Notes under the pieces: model-generated
The model's input: the letters and a program-made list of their open reading frames with translations, nothing else
Told to the model about the DNA's origin: nothing
Database searches by the model: none
Shown: positions 7,695 through 17,141 of the stretch, piece by piece
Position numbering within the stretch: position 1 is the stretch's first letter
How the letters are laid out: the number at the start of each line of letters is the position of its first letter
From: Ruminococcus sp.
GTDB taxonomy: Bacteria; Bacillota; Clostridia; Oscillospirales; Ruminococcaceae
Length of the DNA stretch: 64,000 nt
Reading direction: 5' to 3'
Assembly (NCBI GenBank): GCA_022768805.1
Contig: JALELB010000055.1
Span: 37,218-101,217 of the forward strand
Made by a program: the position numbers and the translations under genes

Positions 7695-9470
7695 ATGGCA
7701 TTGGACGGTGCGTTTCTGCACATGATAAAAAAAGAGCTGGGCTGTCTTGTGGATGGGCGGATTGACAAGGTCTATCAGCCCTCCCGGGAGTCCGTGATTC
7801 TGGGCTTCCGCACAAAACAGGGTGCTCGGAAGCTGCTGATTTCCGCAGCACCCAGCAGTGCCCGGGTGCATATGACCCAGGTGGCGGTGGATAATCCGGC
7901 AAAGCCCCCCATGTTCTGTATGCTGCTGCGCAAGCACCTTACCGGGGGACGGCTGACCGGAATCCGGCAGGACGGACTGGAGCGGATTCTGTTTCTGGAT
8001 TTTCAGTGTATCAACGAAATGGGGGACAGCGTGGTCATCACCCTTGCCTGCGAGATTATGGGGCGCTGTTCCAATCTGGTGGTGATCCGGCAGGACGGCA
8101 CCATCATTGACTGCCTGCGTCGGGTGGACGCTTCCGTATCCCGGGAGCGTATGGTATTGCCGGGCATGACCTATACCATGCCTCCCCGGGAGGAGCGGCT
8201 CTGTCTGCTGAATGCAGATCAGGAGGGGCTCAGAGCTATGCTGGCCTCCATGACGCCAGGAAAGCTGGCGAAGCAGCTGGTTGCGGGTATGGAGGGTATT
8301 TCCCCGTTGCTGGCACGGGAGTGGGTATTTTACGCCTTTCGTGGGGAAGAACCCACCGGGGAACAGCTGGAGCCGGAGCAGGCAGACAGGCTGGTGTTTG
8401 CCATGCAGCAGACCAGGAGCATCCTTTCAGGGGAGCAGCCTGGCCATTACGCCACCCTGCGTACCCGGGAGGGCATGCTCAAGGAGTTCTGCTTTCAGCG
8501 GATCAACCAGTATGGCACTCTGATGCTGGAAAGCGAAACCGCATCCGCCTGTGAGACTCTGGACGAGTTTTATGCCCGGCGGGATCAGGACGCCCGGCTG
8601 AAGCAGCGGGCCAATGATCTCTTTACCCTGCTGATGCATACCATGGAGCGGATCTCCAAGCGGCTGGCCAATCAGCGGGAGGAGCTGGCAGCCTGTGCTG
8701 CAAAGGAGGAAATGAAGCAGAAGGGTGATCTGCTTTCGGCAAATCTCTATCAGCTGCAGAAGGGGGATGCGGTTGCCCGGGTGCAGAATTTTTACGACCC
8801 TGCATGTCCGCTGGTGGAGATTCCCCTGGATGTGCGGCTGACTCCGTCCCAGAATGCACAGCGGTATTATGCCAAATACCGCAAGGCAAGCACGGCGGAA
8901 AAGGTACTGGTGGAACAGATCCGGAACGGAGAAGAAGAACTCCGGTACATTGACAGCGTGTTTGATGCACTGACCCGCTGCACCAGCGAAACGGACATTG
9001 CGGTGCTCCGGGAGGAGCTGGCAGGGGAGGGGTACCTGCGCGCCATACGCCGGGGCACCAAGCCCACCCGTTCCCTGCCGCCCCTTGTGTTCCGTTCCTC
9101 CGAGGGATTTCAGATCCTGGTGGGGCGGAACAACCGGCAGAACGATCAGCTGACCTTAAAGCAGGCGGCGAAGCAGGATCTCTGGCTGCATACCCAGGGG
9201 ATTCCCGGCTCCCATGTGATCGTGGTCAGTGGGGGCAGGGAGATACCGGAGTCCACCATTTATGAGGCAGCGCTGCTTGCAGCCCATCACAGCAAGGGAA
9301 AGGATTCTGCCCAGGTGCCGGTGGATTACTGCCCTGTGCGGTTTGTGAAAAAGCCCAACGGGGCAAAGCCGGGTATGGTGATCTTTACGAACTATCAGAC
9401 GGTTTATGTGAAGCCGGATGAGGATATTCTGGAACGATGCAGGGAGGGTGCCCATGAAACCGCTGGATGA
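7695..9470 (+). CDS. rqcH: NFACT family ribosome quality control protein RqcH
   Basis: 591-aa protein with the full NFACT layout: NFACT-N (MALDGAFLHMIKKELG onward), a helix-hairpin-helix part, a middle coiled coil (about 290-430) and a C-terminal NFACT-R domain with QDLWLHTQGIPGSHVIV. RqcH binds 50S subunits blocked with peptidyl-tRNA and adds C-terminal alanine tails; older annotation calls it fibronectin-binding protein. The start was set at ATG 7695, preceded by GAGAGGAG; an upstream in-frame GTG at 7641 lies inside the preceding gene. The residue pair at GLERILFLDF is E-R where the NFACT-N active region commonly has D-R, a conservative change. Confidence 0.9.
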   Translation: MALDGAFLHMIKKELGCLVDGRIDKVYQPSRESVILGFRTKQGARKLLISAAPSSARVHMTQVAVDNPAKPPMFCMLLRKHLTGGRLTGIRQDGLERILFLDFQCINEMGDSVVITLACEIMGRCSNLVVIRQDGTIIDCLRRVDASVSRERMVLPGMTYTMPPREERLCLLNADQEGLRAMLASMTPGKLAKQLVAGMEGISPLLAREWVFYAFRGEEPTGEQLEPEQADRLVFAMQQTRSILSGEQPGHYATLRTREGMLKEFCFQRINQYGTLMLESETASACETLDEFYARRDQDARLKQRANDLFTLLMHTMERISKRLANQREELAACAAKEEMKQKGDLLSANLYQLQKGDAVARVQNFYDPACPLVEIPLDVRLTPSQNAQRYYAKYRKASTAEKVLVEQIRNGEEELRYIDSVFDALTRCTSETDIAVLREELAGEGYLRAIRRGTKPTRSLPPLVFRSSEGFQILVGRNNRQNDQLTLKQAAKQDLWLHTQGIPGSHVIVVSGGREIPESTIYEAALLAAHHSKGKDSAQVPVDYCPVRFVKKPNGAKPGMVIFTNYQTVYVKPDEDILERCREGAHETAG

Positions 9471-9966
9471 TGCATTTTTTCACCGGGACTGCTTGGAGGT
9501 TGCGCCAGAACTGGTGGGTAAGCTGCTGGTGCACCGGATGCCGGATGGTTCTTTGCGCCGGGTGAGGATTACAGAAACAGAAGCCTACCGGGGCGAGGAG
9601 GACAGGGGCTGCCATGCCTCCAGGGGGCGCACCAGGCGGACGGAGCTTTTGTACGGGGAAAGCGGCATCATTTATATTTACCTGTGCTATGGCATGCACT
9701 GGCTGATGAATGTGGTCACCGGGGAGCGGGATCAGCCCCAGGGGGTGCTGTTCCGGGCGGCGGAGGCATACGAGGGCCCCGGCAAGCTGACAAAATATTT
9801 GCAGCTGGACGGCAGCTGCAACGGCAAGCCCCTGTGCCCGGACACCGGCGTTTGGGTGGAGGATGACGGCCTGGTGCCGGAGCTTGACACAAAGCCCCGG
9901 GTGGGCATTGATTATGCCGGGCCGGAATGGGCGGCAAAGCCCTGGCGGTTTGTCATGCGGAAGTAA
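9454..9966 (+). CDS. 3-methyladenine DNA glycosylase (AAG/Mpg family)
   Basis: 170-aa monofunctional alkylbase glycosylase that excises 3-methyladenine and related lesions. Family motifs are ELVGKLLV, ITETEAYRGEEDRGCHA (contains the catalytic Glu), YGMHWLMNVV and the closing PRVGIDYAGPEWAAKPWRF. The start at ATG 9454 has GGGAGGG upstream and overlaps rqcH by 17 bases, so it is the last gene of the trmK-nif3-rqcH unit; a terminator follows. Confidence 0.92.
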   Translation: MKPLDDAFFHRDCLEVAPELVGKLLVHRMPDGSLRRVRITETEAYRGEEDRGCHASRGRTRRTELLYGESGIIYIYLCYGMHWLMNVVTGERDQPQGVLFRAAEAYEGPGKLTKYLQLDGSCNGKPLCPDTGVWVEDDGLVPELDTKPRVGIDYAGPEWAAKPWRFVMRK

Positions 9967-9981
9967 ATCAGCATAAAGAAT

Positions 9982-10022
9982 GGGCAGCGCCGCAGAATCT
10001 GTGGTGCCGCCCTTGCTTTTTG
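9982..10022 (+). terminator. Intrinsic terminator after the DNA glycosylase gene
   Basis: A long G/C hairpin (GGGCAGCGCCGCAGA against TCTGTGGTGCCGCCC with G-T pairs and one mismatch) is followed by TTGCTTTTTG. The T tract overlaps the -35 box of the valS promoter. Confidence 0.8.
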
Positions 10023-10041
10023 TCCGGAACTATGGTATACT
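10013..10041 (+). promoter_or_regulatory. Sigma-A-type promoter for valS
   Basis: TTGCTT (10013-10018), 17-base spacer, TATACT (10036-10041). The leader to the valS ATG is only about 55 bases, too short for a T-box riboswitch. Confidence 0.65.
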
Positions 10042-10101
10042 GATTTTATATTGATTTCAGGCGGCAATTTCCGGCTGCCTATACGACTGGAGAGATACAT
10101 C

Positions 10102-12723
10102 ATGCGCAAGGAGCTTGCAAAATCCTACAGTCCCAAGGACTTCGAGGATAAGATTTACGCTTACTGGATGGACAATCACTGCTTCCACGCAGAGATTGAC
10201 CGGACCAAGAAACCCTATACCATTGTGATTCCCCCACCGAATATTACCGGCCAGCTGCATATGGGACATGCCCTGGATGAAACCCTGCAGGATATTCTGA
10301 TCCGGTACCGCCGGATGCAGGGCTACTGCACCCTGTGGCTGCCGGGAACGGATCATGCTTCCATTGCAACGGAGGCAAAGATCGTAGAGGCCATGCGCAA
10401 GGAGGGCATCACCAAGGATGACATCGGCAGAGACGGCTTTCTGAAGCGTGCCTGGGCCTGGAAGGAGCAGTACGGCGGCAGAATCGTGGAGCAGCTCAAG
10501 AAGCTGGGCTCCTCCTGCGACTGGGAGCGGGAGCGCTTTACCATGGACGAGGGCTGCAACCGGGCAGTCCGGGAGGTATTCGTCCGCTATTATAATCAGG
10601 GGCTGATTTACCGGGGCGAGCGGATTATCAACTGGTGTCCCCACTGCCATACCTCCATTTCCAATGCGGAGGTTGAATTTGAGGAGCAGGACGGTTTCTT
10701 CTGGCACCTGCGCTACCCCCTGTCCGACGGCAGCGGCTACCTGGAGCTGGCAACCACCCGTCCGGAAACCCTGTTGGGCGATACGGCAGTGGCTGTGAAT
10801 CCGAAGGATGAGCGCTACAAGCAGTATGTGGGCAAGACCGTGGTTCTGCCTCTGGTTGGCAGAGAGATCCCGGTGGTTGCGGACAGCTATGTGGATATGG
10901 AATTCGGTACCGGCGTGGTAAAGATCACCCCGGCTCACGACCCCAACGACTTTGAGGTGGGCAGACGGCATGATCTGCCGGTAATTAACGTCATGACCGA
11001 TGATGCGAAGATCATCGAGGATTACCCCAAGTACGCCGGCATGGACCGGTATGAAGCCCGGAAGGCCATTGTGGCGGATCTGGAGGCAGGGGGCTATCTC
11101 ATCAAGGTAGAGCCTCATGCGCATAATGTGGGCACCTGCTATCGCTGCGGCACCACGGTGGAGCCGAGAGTATCCCTCCAGTGGTTCGTCAAGATGGAGG
11201 AGCTTGCAAAACCCGCCATTGAAGCGGTGCGCAGCGGCAAGATCAAGTTTGTTCCGGAACGGTTTGACAAGAACTACTTTAACTGGATGGAGGATATCCG
11301 GGACTGGTGTATTTCCCGGCAGCTCTGGTGGGGACATCAGATCCCTGCCTTCTACTGTGATGACTGCGGCGAACTGGTAGTCACCAAGGAGGATACGGCG
11401 GTATGTCCCAAGTGCGGCAAGCCCATGCGGCAGGATCCGGACACCCTGGATACCTGGTTCTCCTCTGCGCTGTGGCCTTTCTCCACCCTGGGCTGGCCGG
11501 ATCAGACGGAGGAGCTGGATTATTTCTATCCCACCTCTACCCTGGTAACCGGTTATGACATCATCACCTTCTGGGTATCCCGTATGATCGTTGCAGGCAT
11601 GGCACACATGAAGGAGATTCCCTTTGATACGGTGCTAATTCACGGCCTGGTTCGGGATTCCCAGGGCAGAAAAATGTCCAAGTCCCTGGGCAACGGTATT
11701 GACCCGCTGGAGGTTATTGACCAGTACGGTGCGGATGCGCTCCGGTTCATGTTGGCAACAGGCAATGCCCCCGGCAACGACATGCGGTACATGGACGAAA
11801 AGGTCAAGGCATCCCGGAACTTTGCAAACAAGCTGTGGAATGCGTCCCGGTTTATCATGATGAACCTGCCGGAGGATTATGAGCTGACCGGCCTGCCGGA
11901 AAGCCTGACCATTGAGGATAAGTGGATCCTGACCCGGTTCAACGACCTCTGCAAGGCAGTGACCGAGAATCTGGATAAGTTTGAGCTGGGCATCGCGGTT
12001 TCCAAGCTGTACGATTTCATCTGGGATGTGTACTGCGACTGGTACATTGAGCTGACCAAGCCCCGGATTATGGCGGGCGGCGAAACCAAGGAAAGCGCTC
12101 AGGCGGTTCTGGTCTGGGTAATGCAGGGTATGCTGAAGCTGCTGCATCCCTTCATGCCCTTTATTACCGAGGAAATCTGGCAGGCACTCACCGGCGGAAA
12201 GACGCCCATCATGCTGGAGCGTTATCCGGAATATGACCCGGCTCTGGATTTCCGGGCGGATGCAGACGACTTTGAAAAGGTGATCGCAGCCATTTCCGCC
12301 ATCCGGAATCTGCGTACCTCCATGAACGTGCCGCCCTCTGTTAAGGCAAAGGTATGCATCGAAACCAAGGAAGAGGAGCTGTTCCGTTCCTGCAGCATGT
12401 TCTTTGAAAAGCTGGCTTTTGCATCCGCAGTTGAGGTTGCTTCCGGCTTCTCCATGGAGGATGCGGCAACGGCGGTGACGGATGTATGCCGGATCTTTAT
12501 TCCCATGGACGAGCTGGTGGACAAGGAAAAGGAACTGGCACGGCTGGAGAAGGAGCGTGCAGCAGTGCAGAAGGATCTGGACTTCCTGGGCGGCAAGCTC
12601 AGCAACCAGGGCTTCTTGGCCAAGGCACCTGCAAAGCTCATCGAAGCAGAGCAGGCGAAGCTGGCAAAGGCAAAGGATAAGATGGAAAAAATCATGCAGT
12701 CCATTGCGGCACTGAACAAATAA
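10102..12723 (+). CDS. valS: Valyl-tRNA synthetase
   Basis: Class Ia synthetase of 873 aa that charges tRNA-Val and edits Thr. The HIGH-type motif is in PPNITGQLHMGHALDE and the KMSKS loop in GRKMSKSLGNGIDPLEVI. A connective-peptide editing domain with TTRPETLLGDTAVAV lies between them. Zinc-binding pairs occur at CYRCG, CDDCGEL and CPKCGKPM. The anticodon-binding domain and the C-terminal coiled-coil arm typical of ValS close the protein. Start at ATG 10102 (GGAGAG upstream); the in-frame TTG at 10051 is rejected because it precedes the ribosome site. Confidence 0.97.
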   Translation: MRKELAKSYSPKDFEDKIYAYWMDNHCFHAEIDRTKKPYTIVIPPPNITGQLHMGHALDETLQDILIRYRRMQGYCTLWLPGTDHASIATEAKIVEAMRKEGITKDDIGRDGFLKRAWAWKEQYGGRIVEQLKKLGSSCDWERERFTMDEGCNRAVREVFVRYYNQGLIYRGERIINWCPHCHTSISNAEVEFEEQDGFFWHLRYPLSDGSGYLELATTRPETLLGDTAVAVNPKDERYKQYVGKTVVLPLVGREIPVVADSYVDMEFGTGVVKITPAHDPNDFEVGRRHDLPVINVMTDDAKIIEDYPKYAGMDRYEARKAIVADLEAGGYLIKVEPHAHNVGTCYRCGTTVEPRVSLQWFVKMEELAKPAIEAVRSGKIKFVPERFDKNYFNWMEDIRDWCISRQLWWGHQIPAFYCDDCGELVVTKEDTAVCPKCGKPMRQDPDTLDTWFSSALWPFSTLGWPDQTEELDYFYPTSTLVTGYDIITFWVSRMIVAGMAHMKEIPFDTVLIHGLVRDSQGRKMSKSLGNGIDPLEVIDQYGADALRFMLATGNAPGNDMRYMDEKVKASRNFANKLWNASRFIMMNLPEDYELTGLPESLTIEDKWILTRFNDLCKAVTENLDKFELGIAVSKLYDFIWDVYCDWYIELTKPRIMAGGETKESAQAVLVWVMQGMLKLLHPFMPFITEEIWQALTGGKTPIMLERYPEYDPALDFRADADDFEKVIAAISAIRNLRTSMNVPPSVKAKVCIETKEEELFRSCSMFFEKLAFASAVEVASGFSMEDAATAVTDVCRIFIPMDELVDKEKELARLEKERAAVQKDLDFLGGKLSNQGFLAKAPAKLIEAEQAKLAKAKDKMEKIMQSIAALNK

Positions 12724-12728
12724 TCGAC

Positions 12729-12757
12729 GGGGAGGGCGGAAGTCCTCCCTTTTTTGA
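12729..12757 (+). terminator. Intrinsic terminator after valS
   Basis: GGGAGG / CCTCCC stem (12730-12735 with 12744-12749) followed by six T. It is short, so some read-through to folC starting at 12767 is expected. Confidence 0.65.
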
Positions 12758-12766
12758 GGTGAAACC

Positions 12767-14026
12767 ATGACATATGCACAGACCATGGAGTTTATCAACA
12801 GCTTCGGCCATGCGGGCGCGCCGGTGAAGGATCTGAGTCGGATGGAAGCACTGCTGTCTGCTCTGGGAAACCCCCACCGGCAGCTGAAATTCATCCACAT
12901 TGCCGGTACCAACGGGAAGGGCTCCACCCTGACCTACTGTGCGGAAAGTACCATAGCTGCCGGTATCTGCACCGGCATGTTTACCTCCCCGTATATCCTG
13001 TGCTATGAGGACCGGATCCGGGTGAACGGGGAGAACATTCCCCGGGAGGCACTTTGCCGGCTGGCGGCGCGTGTGGCTGCCTGTGCACCGGTGCTGCCCT
13101 TTTCCCAGTTTGAGATCACCCTGGCCATTGCTCTGCTATATTTTCTGGAGCGGGGCTGCGAGCTGGTATTTCTGGAGGTGGGCATCGGGGGGCTGCTGGA
13201 TGCCACAAACGTAGTGGATCCTTTGGTCAGCGTGATTACCTCCATTTCCCTGGATCACACGGCTCTGCTGGGAAATACGGTGGAGGAAATTGCCGCCCAA
13301 AAGGCGGGGATCCTCAAACCCCATCGTCCGGCGGTGCTGGCGCCAGCCAATCAGCCCTCTGTCTGCGATGTAATCCGGAGCCGGGCGGAGGCGGTGGATT
13401 CGCTCCTTGTGGAGGCAGAGCAGCTGCCCCTGGAGATTCTTCGGCAGGATATTGCCGGGTCTGCCTTTGTATACGGGGGAATGTCCTATGAGCTATCCAT
13501 GCCGGGGCTGCATCAGATTCACAATGCCATGACCGCCCTCTGTGTGCTGCAGCTGCTTCGTCAGCAGGGCTATGCCATTCCGGAGGAGGCGATCCACCGG
13601 GGGCTTCTCCGTGCCAGGGTGCCGGCGAGGATACAGGTGCTGTCCCGGGAGCCGCTGATCCTGCTGGACGGCGGGCATAATCCGGACGGTACGGAGGCAT
13701 TGGGGGATACCCTGCAGGCCTATGCCCCCAAGCCAATATATGGGGTGGTGGGGCTAATCGACACCAAGGATTATCTGCATGCGGTTGCAAATCTTGAACA
13801 GGTGATGCAGCAGGTGTACTGTGTGGATGGCTTTGCGCCGAATGCAGTGCCGGCTTCGGTGCTGGCCTCTGGGTTTGCCCGTATTCCGGCCGTACCCCTG
13901 CCCCTGGAGGAGGCCTTCGCCCAAGCAGTGCAGCTTGCAGGTGCATCCGGCGGGACGGCTGTGATATGCGGTTCTTTGTATCTTGCAAGCCGGTTCATGC
14001 AGCTGAATAATATGAATAAAATGTGA
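12767..14026 (+). CDS. folC: Folylpolyglutamate / dihydrofolate synthase
   Basis: 419-aa Mur-ligase-type enzyme that adds glutamates to folates and may also make dihydrofolate. Motifs: HIAGTNGKGSTLTYC (P-loop), FTSPYILCYEDRIRVNG, GIGGLLDATNV, ISLDHTALLGNTVEEIAAQKAGILKP and a C-terminal LLDGGHNPDGTEAL. Mur-ligase central and C-terminal domains are complete. A GAGGTG site precedes the ATG. Located directly after valS, a pairing common in Firmicutes. Confidence 0.95.
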   Translation: MTYAQTMEFINSFGHAGAPVKDLSRMEALLSALGNPHRQLKFIHIAGTNGKGSTLTYCAESTIAAGICTGMFTSPYILCYEDRIRVNGENIPREALCRLAARVAACAPVLPFSQFEITLAIALLYFLERGCELVFLEVGIGGLLDATNVVDPLVSVITSISLDHTALLGNTVEEIAAQKAGILKPHRPAVLAPANQPSVCDVIRSRAEAVDSLLVEAEQLPLEILRQDIAGSAFVYGGMSYELSMPGLHQIHNAMTALCVLQLLRQQGYAIPEEAIHRGLLRARVPARIQVLSREPLILLDGGHNPDGTEALGDTLQAYAPKPIYGVVGLIDTKDYLHAVANLEQVMQQVYCVDGFAPNAVPASVLASGFARIPAVPLPLEEAFAQAVQLAGASGGTAVICGSLYLASRFMQLNNMNKM

Positions 14027-14041
14027 AGATTCAAAAAAGTT

Positions 14042-14070
14042 GCCGTTTGCTATTGCAAGCGGCGTTTCTT
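14042..14070 (+). terminator. Intrinsic terminator after folC
   Basis: GCCGTTTGC / GCAAGCGGC stem with a four-base loop and one G-T pair, followed by GTTTCTTTG. Confidence 0.65.
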
Positions 14071-14081
14071 TGTAGTATAAT
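14053..14081 (+). promoter_or_regulatory. Promoter of the MBOAT-DHHW-FkbH-ACP operon
   Basis: TTGCAA (14053-14058), 17-base spacer, TATAAT (14076-14081). The -35 box lies inside the folC terminator stem. The transcript would carry a leader of about 165 bases before the MBOAT gene. Within it, AAGCCC pairs with GGGTTT followed by T residues (about 14153-14175), a weak terminator-like hairpin that could attenuate. I do not recognise a known riboswitch. Confidence 0.65.
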
Positions 14082-14256
14082 AAATTTGTTTCAGGGATTT
14101 TGTCGAAAAAGAAACAAGACAAGCCACCCTGCCTGGTGTGAATATGCGGTAAAAGCCCTGTTTTTCGGGTTTTTTCTGATTATCGCATCTGACAGGCGGC
14201 ATACAGGAATCCTGACTGTGTAGAGTAAGATTCACAAAAGAAATGAGGCTGTTTTT

Positions 14257-15660
14257 ATGGTTTTTTCCAGTCTTTTCTTTTTGTATTTGTTTTTACCATT
14301 GTGCCTGCTGGTTTACTGGCTGACACCCAAAATTGAATACAAAAACATTGTACTGATTATATTTTCGCTGATATTTTATGCATGGGGAGAGCCCCTGTGG
14401 GTACTGCTTTTGCTGTTCAGCGCCACTGCCAATTATCTCTGCGGGCTGCTGATTGAAAAGTACCGGGGAAGGACCGGCGCCAAAGCATCGCTGATTGTTT
14501 CCCTGCTGCTGAATCTGGGAATGCTGTTCGTATTCAAGTACAGCGCCTTTACCGTAGAAAACATCAATGCACTTTTTTCGCTGCATCTGCCCGTTCCCAG
14601 CATCCGGCTGCCCATCGGCATCAGCTTTTACACCTTCCAGACGATTTCCTACACGGTGGACTGCTATTGGGAGAAGATTCATGCCCAGCGGAGCTACACC
14701 AAGTTTCTGCTGTATGTATGCATGTTCCCCCAGCTGGTGGCAGGGCCCATTGTGCGCTACAGCTCCATCGAATCGGAGCTTACCCGGCGGTACGCCTCCG
14801 TCAGTGACATCAGCGCTGGCCTGACCCGGATTATGATCGGCCTGGGCAAGAAGGTTATTCTGTCCAATCATCTGAGCACCATTGTAGACGCCTTTTTTGC
14901 CGGGGATATGCAGCATATATCCGTGGCAGGCACTTGGTATGCAGTTGCGGTTTACGCTATGCAGATTTATTTTGATTTTTCGGGCTATTCGGATATGGCC
15001 ATCGGACTGGGCAGGCTATTCGGCTTTCATTTTGACGAAAACTTCCGGCATCCCTTTCTGTGCAAGGACATTACCGAGTTCTGGCAGCGCTGGCACATCT
15101 CCCTGGGCACCTGCTTCCGGGACTACCTGCTGTACAGTCCGATTGTTGGTAAGCGCCGGGCCTATGGCGGCTTGTTCCTTGTGTGGTTCTGCACCGGCCT
15201 GTGGCATGGCGCCAGCTGGAACTTCATCATCTGGGGGTTGTATTTCGGCATCTTCATCTGCTTTGAGCGTCTGCTGGGCAAGAAGCGCATCAAGAAAATT
15301 CCGGTGGTGCTGCGGCATATCTATTCCAAGATTGTGATTGTCATCGGCTTCGGCATCTTCTACTTTGAACAGCTTCCCCGGTTGGGGCTGTTCTTCCGTA
15401 ATCTGATCGGGCTGAACGGCAACGGACTGATCGATGAGTTTACAAAGATTTCTGTTGCCAACAATCTGTACCTGCTCATCGGGGCACTCATCTGCTGCTT
15501 CCCGGTGCTAGAGACCCTGGAAAAGCTGGCCAAAAAGTCCGAGAGCCGTCAGATGGCCTTTGGTATCTTCCAGACGGTCTGCAACGGAGCGCTGCTGGTG
15601 TTCAGCAGTATCTTTCTTGTGGATGCTACCAACAATCCGTTTTTGTATTTTCGCTTTTAA
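14257..15660 (+). CDS. MBOAT family O-acyltransferase (AlgI/DltB-like)
   Basis: 467-aa multi-spanning membrane protein of the MBOAT superfamily, which moves acyl groups from carriers in the cytoplasm to acceptors outside. Visible motifs: LPIGISFYTFQTISYTVD, FPQLVAGPIVRYSSI, QIYFDFSGYSDMAIGLGRLFGF, and WHISLGTCFRDYL followed by TGLWHGASWNFIIWG, whose His is the conserved MBOAT catalytic residue. About ten or more hydrophobic segments. First gene of an operon with a DHHW protein, an FkbH-like loader and an ACP. The context points to a carrier-bound small acyl or glyceryl donor rather than acetyl-CoA; this is inference. Confidence 0.88.
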   Translation: MVFSSLFFLYLFLPLCLLVYWLTPKIEYKNIVLIIFSLIFYAWGEPLWVLLLLFSATANYLCGLLIEKYRGRTGAKASLIVSLLLNLGMLFVFKYSAFTVENINALFSLHLPVPSIRLPIGISFYTFQTISYTVDCYWEKIHAQRSYTKFLLYVCMFPQLVAGPIVRYSSIESELTRRYASVSDISAGLTRIMIGLGKKVILSNHLSTIVDAFFAGDMQHISVAGTWYAVAVYAMQIYFDFSGYSDMAIGLGRLFGFHFDENFRHPFLCKDITEFWQRWHISLGTCFRDYLLYSPIVGKRRAYGGLFLVWFCTGLWHGASWNFIIWGLYFGIFICFERLLGKKRIKKIPVVLRHIYSKIVIVIGFGIFYFEQLPRLGLFFRNLIGLNGNGLIDEFTKISVANNLYLLIGALICCFPVLETLEKLAKKSESRQMAFGIFQTVCNGALLVFSSIFLVDATNNPFLYFRF

Positions 15661-15672
15661 GGGGGGCCGCAT

Positions 15673-17130
15673 ATGGAATCAAAACACAGCCAGGATGCAC
15701 AACATTCCTCCCGGACGGGGCAGGAGCAGAAGCATTCCCCCAGCCATCATCACTCCCCGCGGCAGAAAACAGATCTGCTGAATGTGCTGCTGATGGGGGT
15801 GCTGGTGGTCGGTGTTTCCCTGTGGTTCCTGTTGGGTACTCGTCCCACCGTGTCGGAAATCGAAAACCGGAACCTTGCTAAATTCCCGGAATTCTCGTGG
15901 GATGCGTATCTTTCCGGGGAGTATACCGAGGGCATTGCCAACTTTTATAACGATACAGTGCCCAAACGGGAGTGGTTCAAGAATCTGACTGCTTCACTCC
16001 GGCGGCATATGGGTGTACAGCTGGAGGATGATGTAAAGTTCTACGGCACCCTGCATGTGAACACGGACAGCGAGCCGGAACTGCAAACCACCCCGGTGGA
16101 GACGGAGCCCGCTTTGACAACGGAACCTACCCATACCCAGACGGGTACGGAACCTGTGACCACTGTCCCGACCCGGCCGGCGGAAAGCCAGCAGATTACT
16201 GCTGCCACCACAGTGACGGTGGAGGAAAACGCCGACAGCAAGGAAGACGGGGAGATCAGCAACAATATTCTGATTTACAAGAAGCGGGGCATTATGCTCT
16301 ACGGCGGCAGCTATGCGGCAGGCAGGAACTATGCAAGCTATGTGAATGCCTACAAGTCCGACCTGGGGAAGGATGTAAACGTATACTCCATGGTGATTCC
16401 CACACCCTGCTCCTACTATATGCCGGAAAAGTACCAGTACCTGATCGGCAGTGAGCAGGGGAATATTGAGAATATCAATGCACATCTGAACGGGGTTGAA
16501 CCCATCAATGTATATGATATTCTGGGGCAGCACACAGACGAGTTGATTTACCCACGGACGGATCATCACTGGGGGGCGATTGCCGCCTACTATGCGGCAC
16601 AGGAATTTGCATCAGTCGCAAACGTGCCCTTCCGGGATATTTCCCGGTTTGAGAAGATCACCAAGCCCGGCTACGTGGGTACCCTTTACGGCTACTCGGG
16701 AGATATTGTGCTGAAGGACAATCCGGAGGATTTCGTGTATTATGCTCCGGAGGAGGACTATACCACCACCTATTACAACTCTGACCTGACCAATCAGCGG
16801 AACGGCAGGCTGCTCATCAATCTGGACAAGGTGAAGCCGGTGAGCTGGTATCTGGTATACATGGGCAGCGACGACCGGATTACCCATATCCAGACCCAGA
16901 CCAAAAACGGCAGAACCCTCTGCATCGTCAAGGACAGCTACGGCAACGCCCTGACCCCATACTTTATGGACAGCTTTGAGCATATTTATGTGATTGATAT
17001 GCGGTACTTCAAGCCCAATGCCATTGCCTTTATGAAGGAGCGAAACGTGACGGACGTGCTGTTTGCCATGAATACCTTCAGCGCAACCGGCCCCAACGCA
17101 AAGAAGATTGAACAGATTCGCACACAATAA
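15673..17130 (+). CDS. DHHW family membrane-anchored SGNH-like protein
   Basis: 485-aa protein with a His-rich, charged N-terminus (residues 1-35), one membrane segment (about 37-55) and an extracellular part. A Thr/Pro-rich linker (about 135-185) splits it, followed by an SGNH-like fold: YGGSYAAG, YPRTDHHWGAIAAYYA (the DHHW motif) and VKDSYGNALTPY. It is related to AlgJ/AlgX, which act with AlgI-type MBOATs as the outside half of polysaccharide acylation. The gene starts 12 bases after the MBOAT gene with GGGGGG upstream. Which polymer is modified is unknown. Confidence 0.82.
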   Translation: MESKHSQDAQHSSRTGQEQKHSPSHHHSPRQKTDLLNVLLMGVLVVGVSLWFLLGTRPTVSEIENRNLAKFPEFSWDAYLSGEYTEGIANFYNDTVPKREWFKNLTASLRRHMGVQLEDDVKFYGTLHVNTDSEPELQTTPVETEPALTTEPTHTQTGTEPVTTVPTRPAESQQITAATTVTVEENADSKEDGEISNNILIYKKRGIMLYGGSYAAGRNYASYVNAYKSDLGKDVNVYSMVIPTPCSYYMPEKYQYLIGSEQGNIENINAHLNGVEPINVYDILGQHTDELIYPRTDHHWGAIAAYYAAQEFASVANVPFRDISRFEKITKPGYVGTLYGYSGDIVLKDNPEDFVYYAPEEDYTTTYYNSDLTNQRNGRLLINLDKVKPVSWYLVYMGSDDRITHIQTQTKNGRTLCIVKDSYGNALTPYFMDSFEHIYVIDMRYFKPNAIAFMKERNVTDVLFAMNTFSATGPNAKKIEQIRTQ

Positions 17131-17141
17131 GGAGGCAGCCT

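Noticed and set aside
9968-10101. T-box riboswitch upstream of valS
   Set aside because: The leader after the promoter is only about 55 bases and lacks T-box and specifier-loop elements; the hairpin present belongs to the previous gene's terminator.
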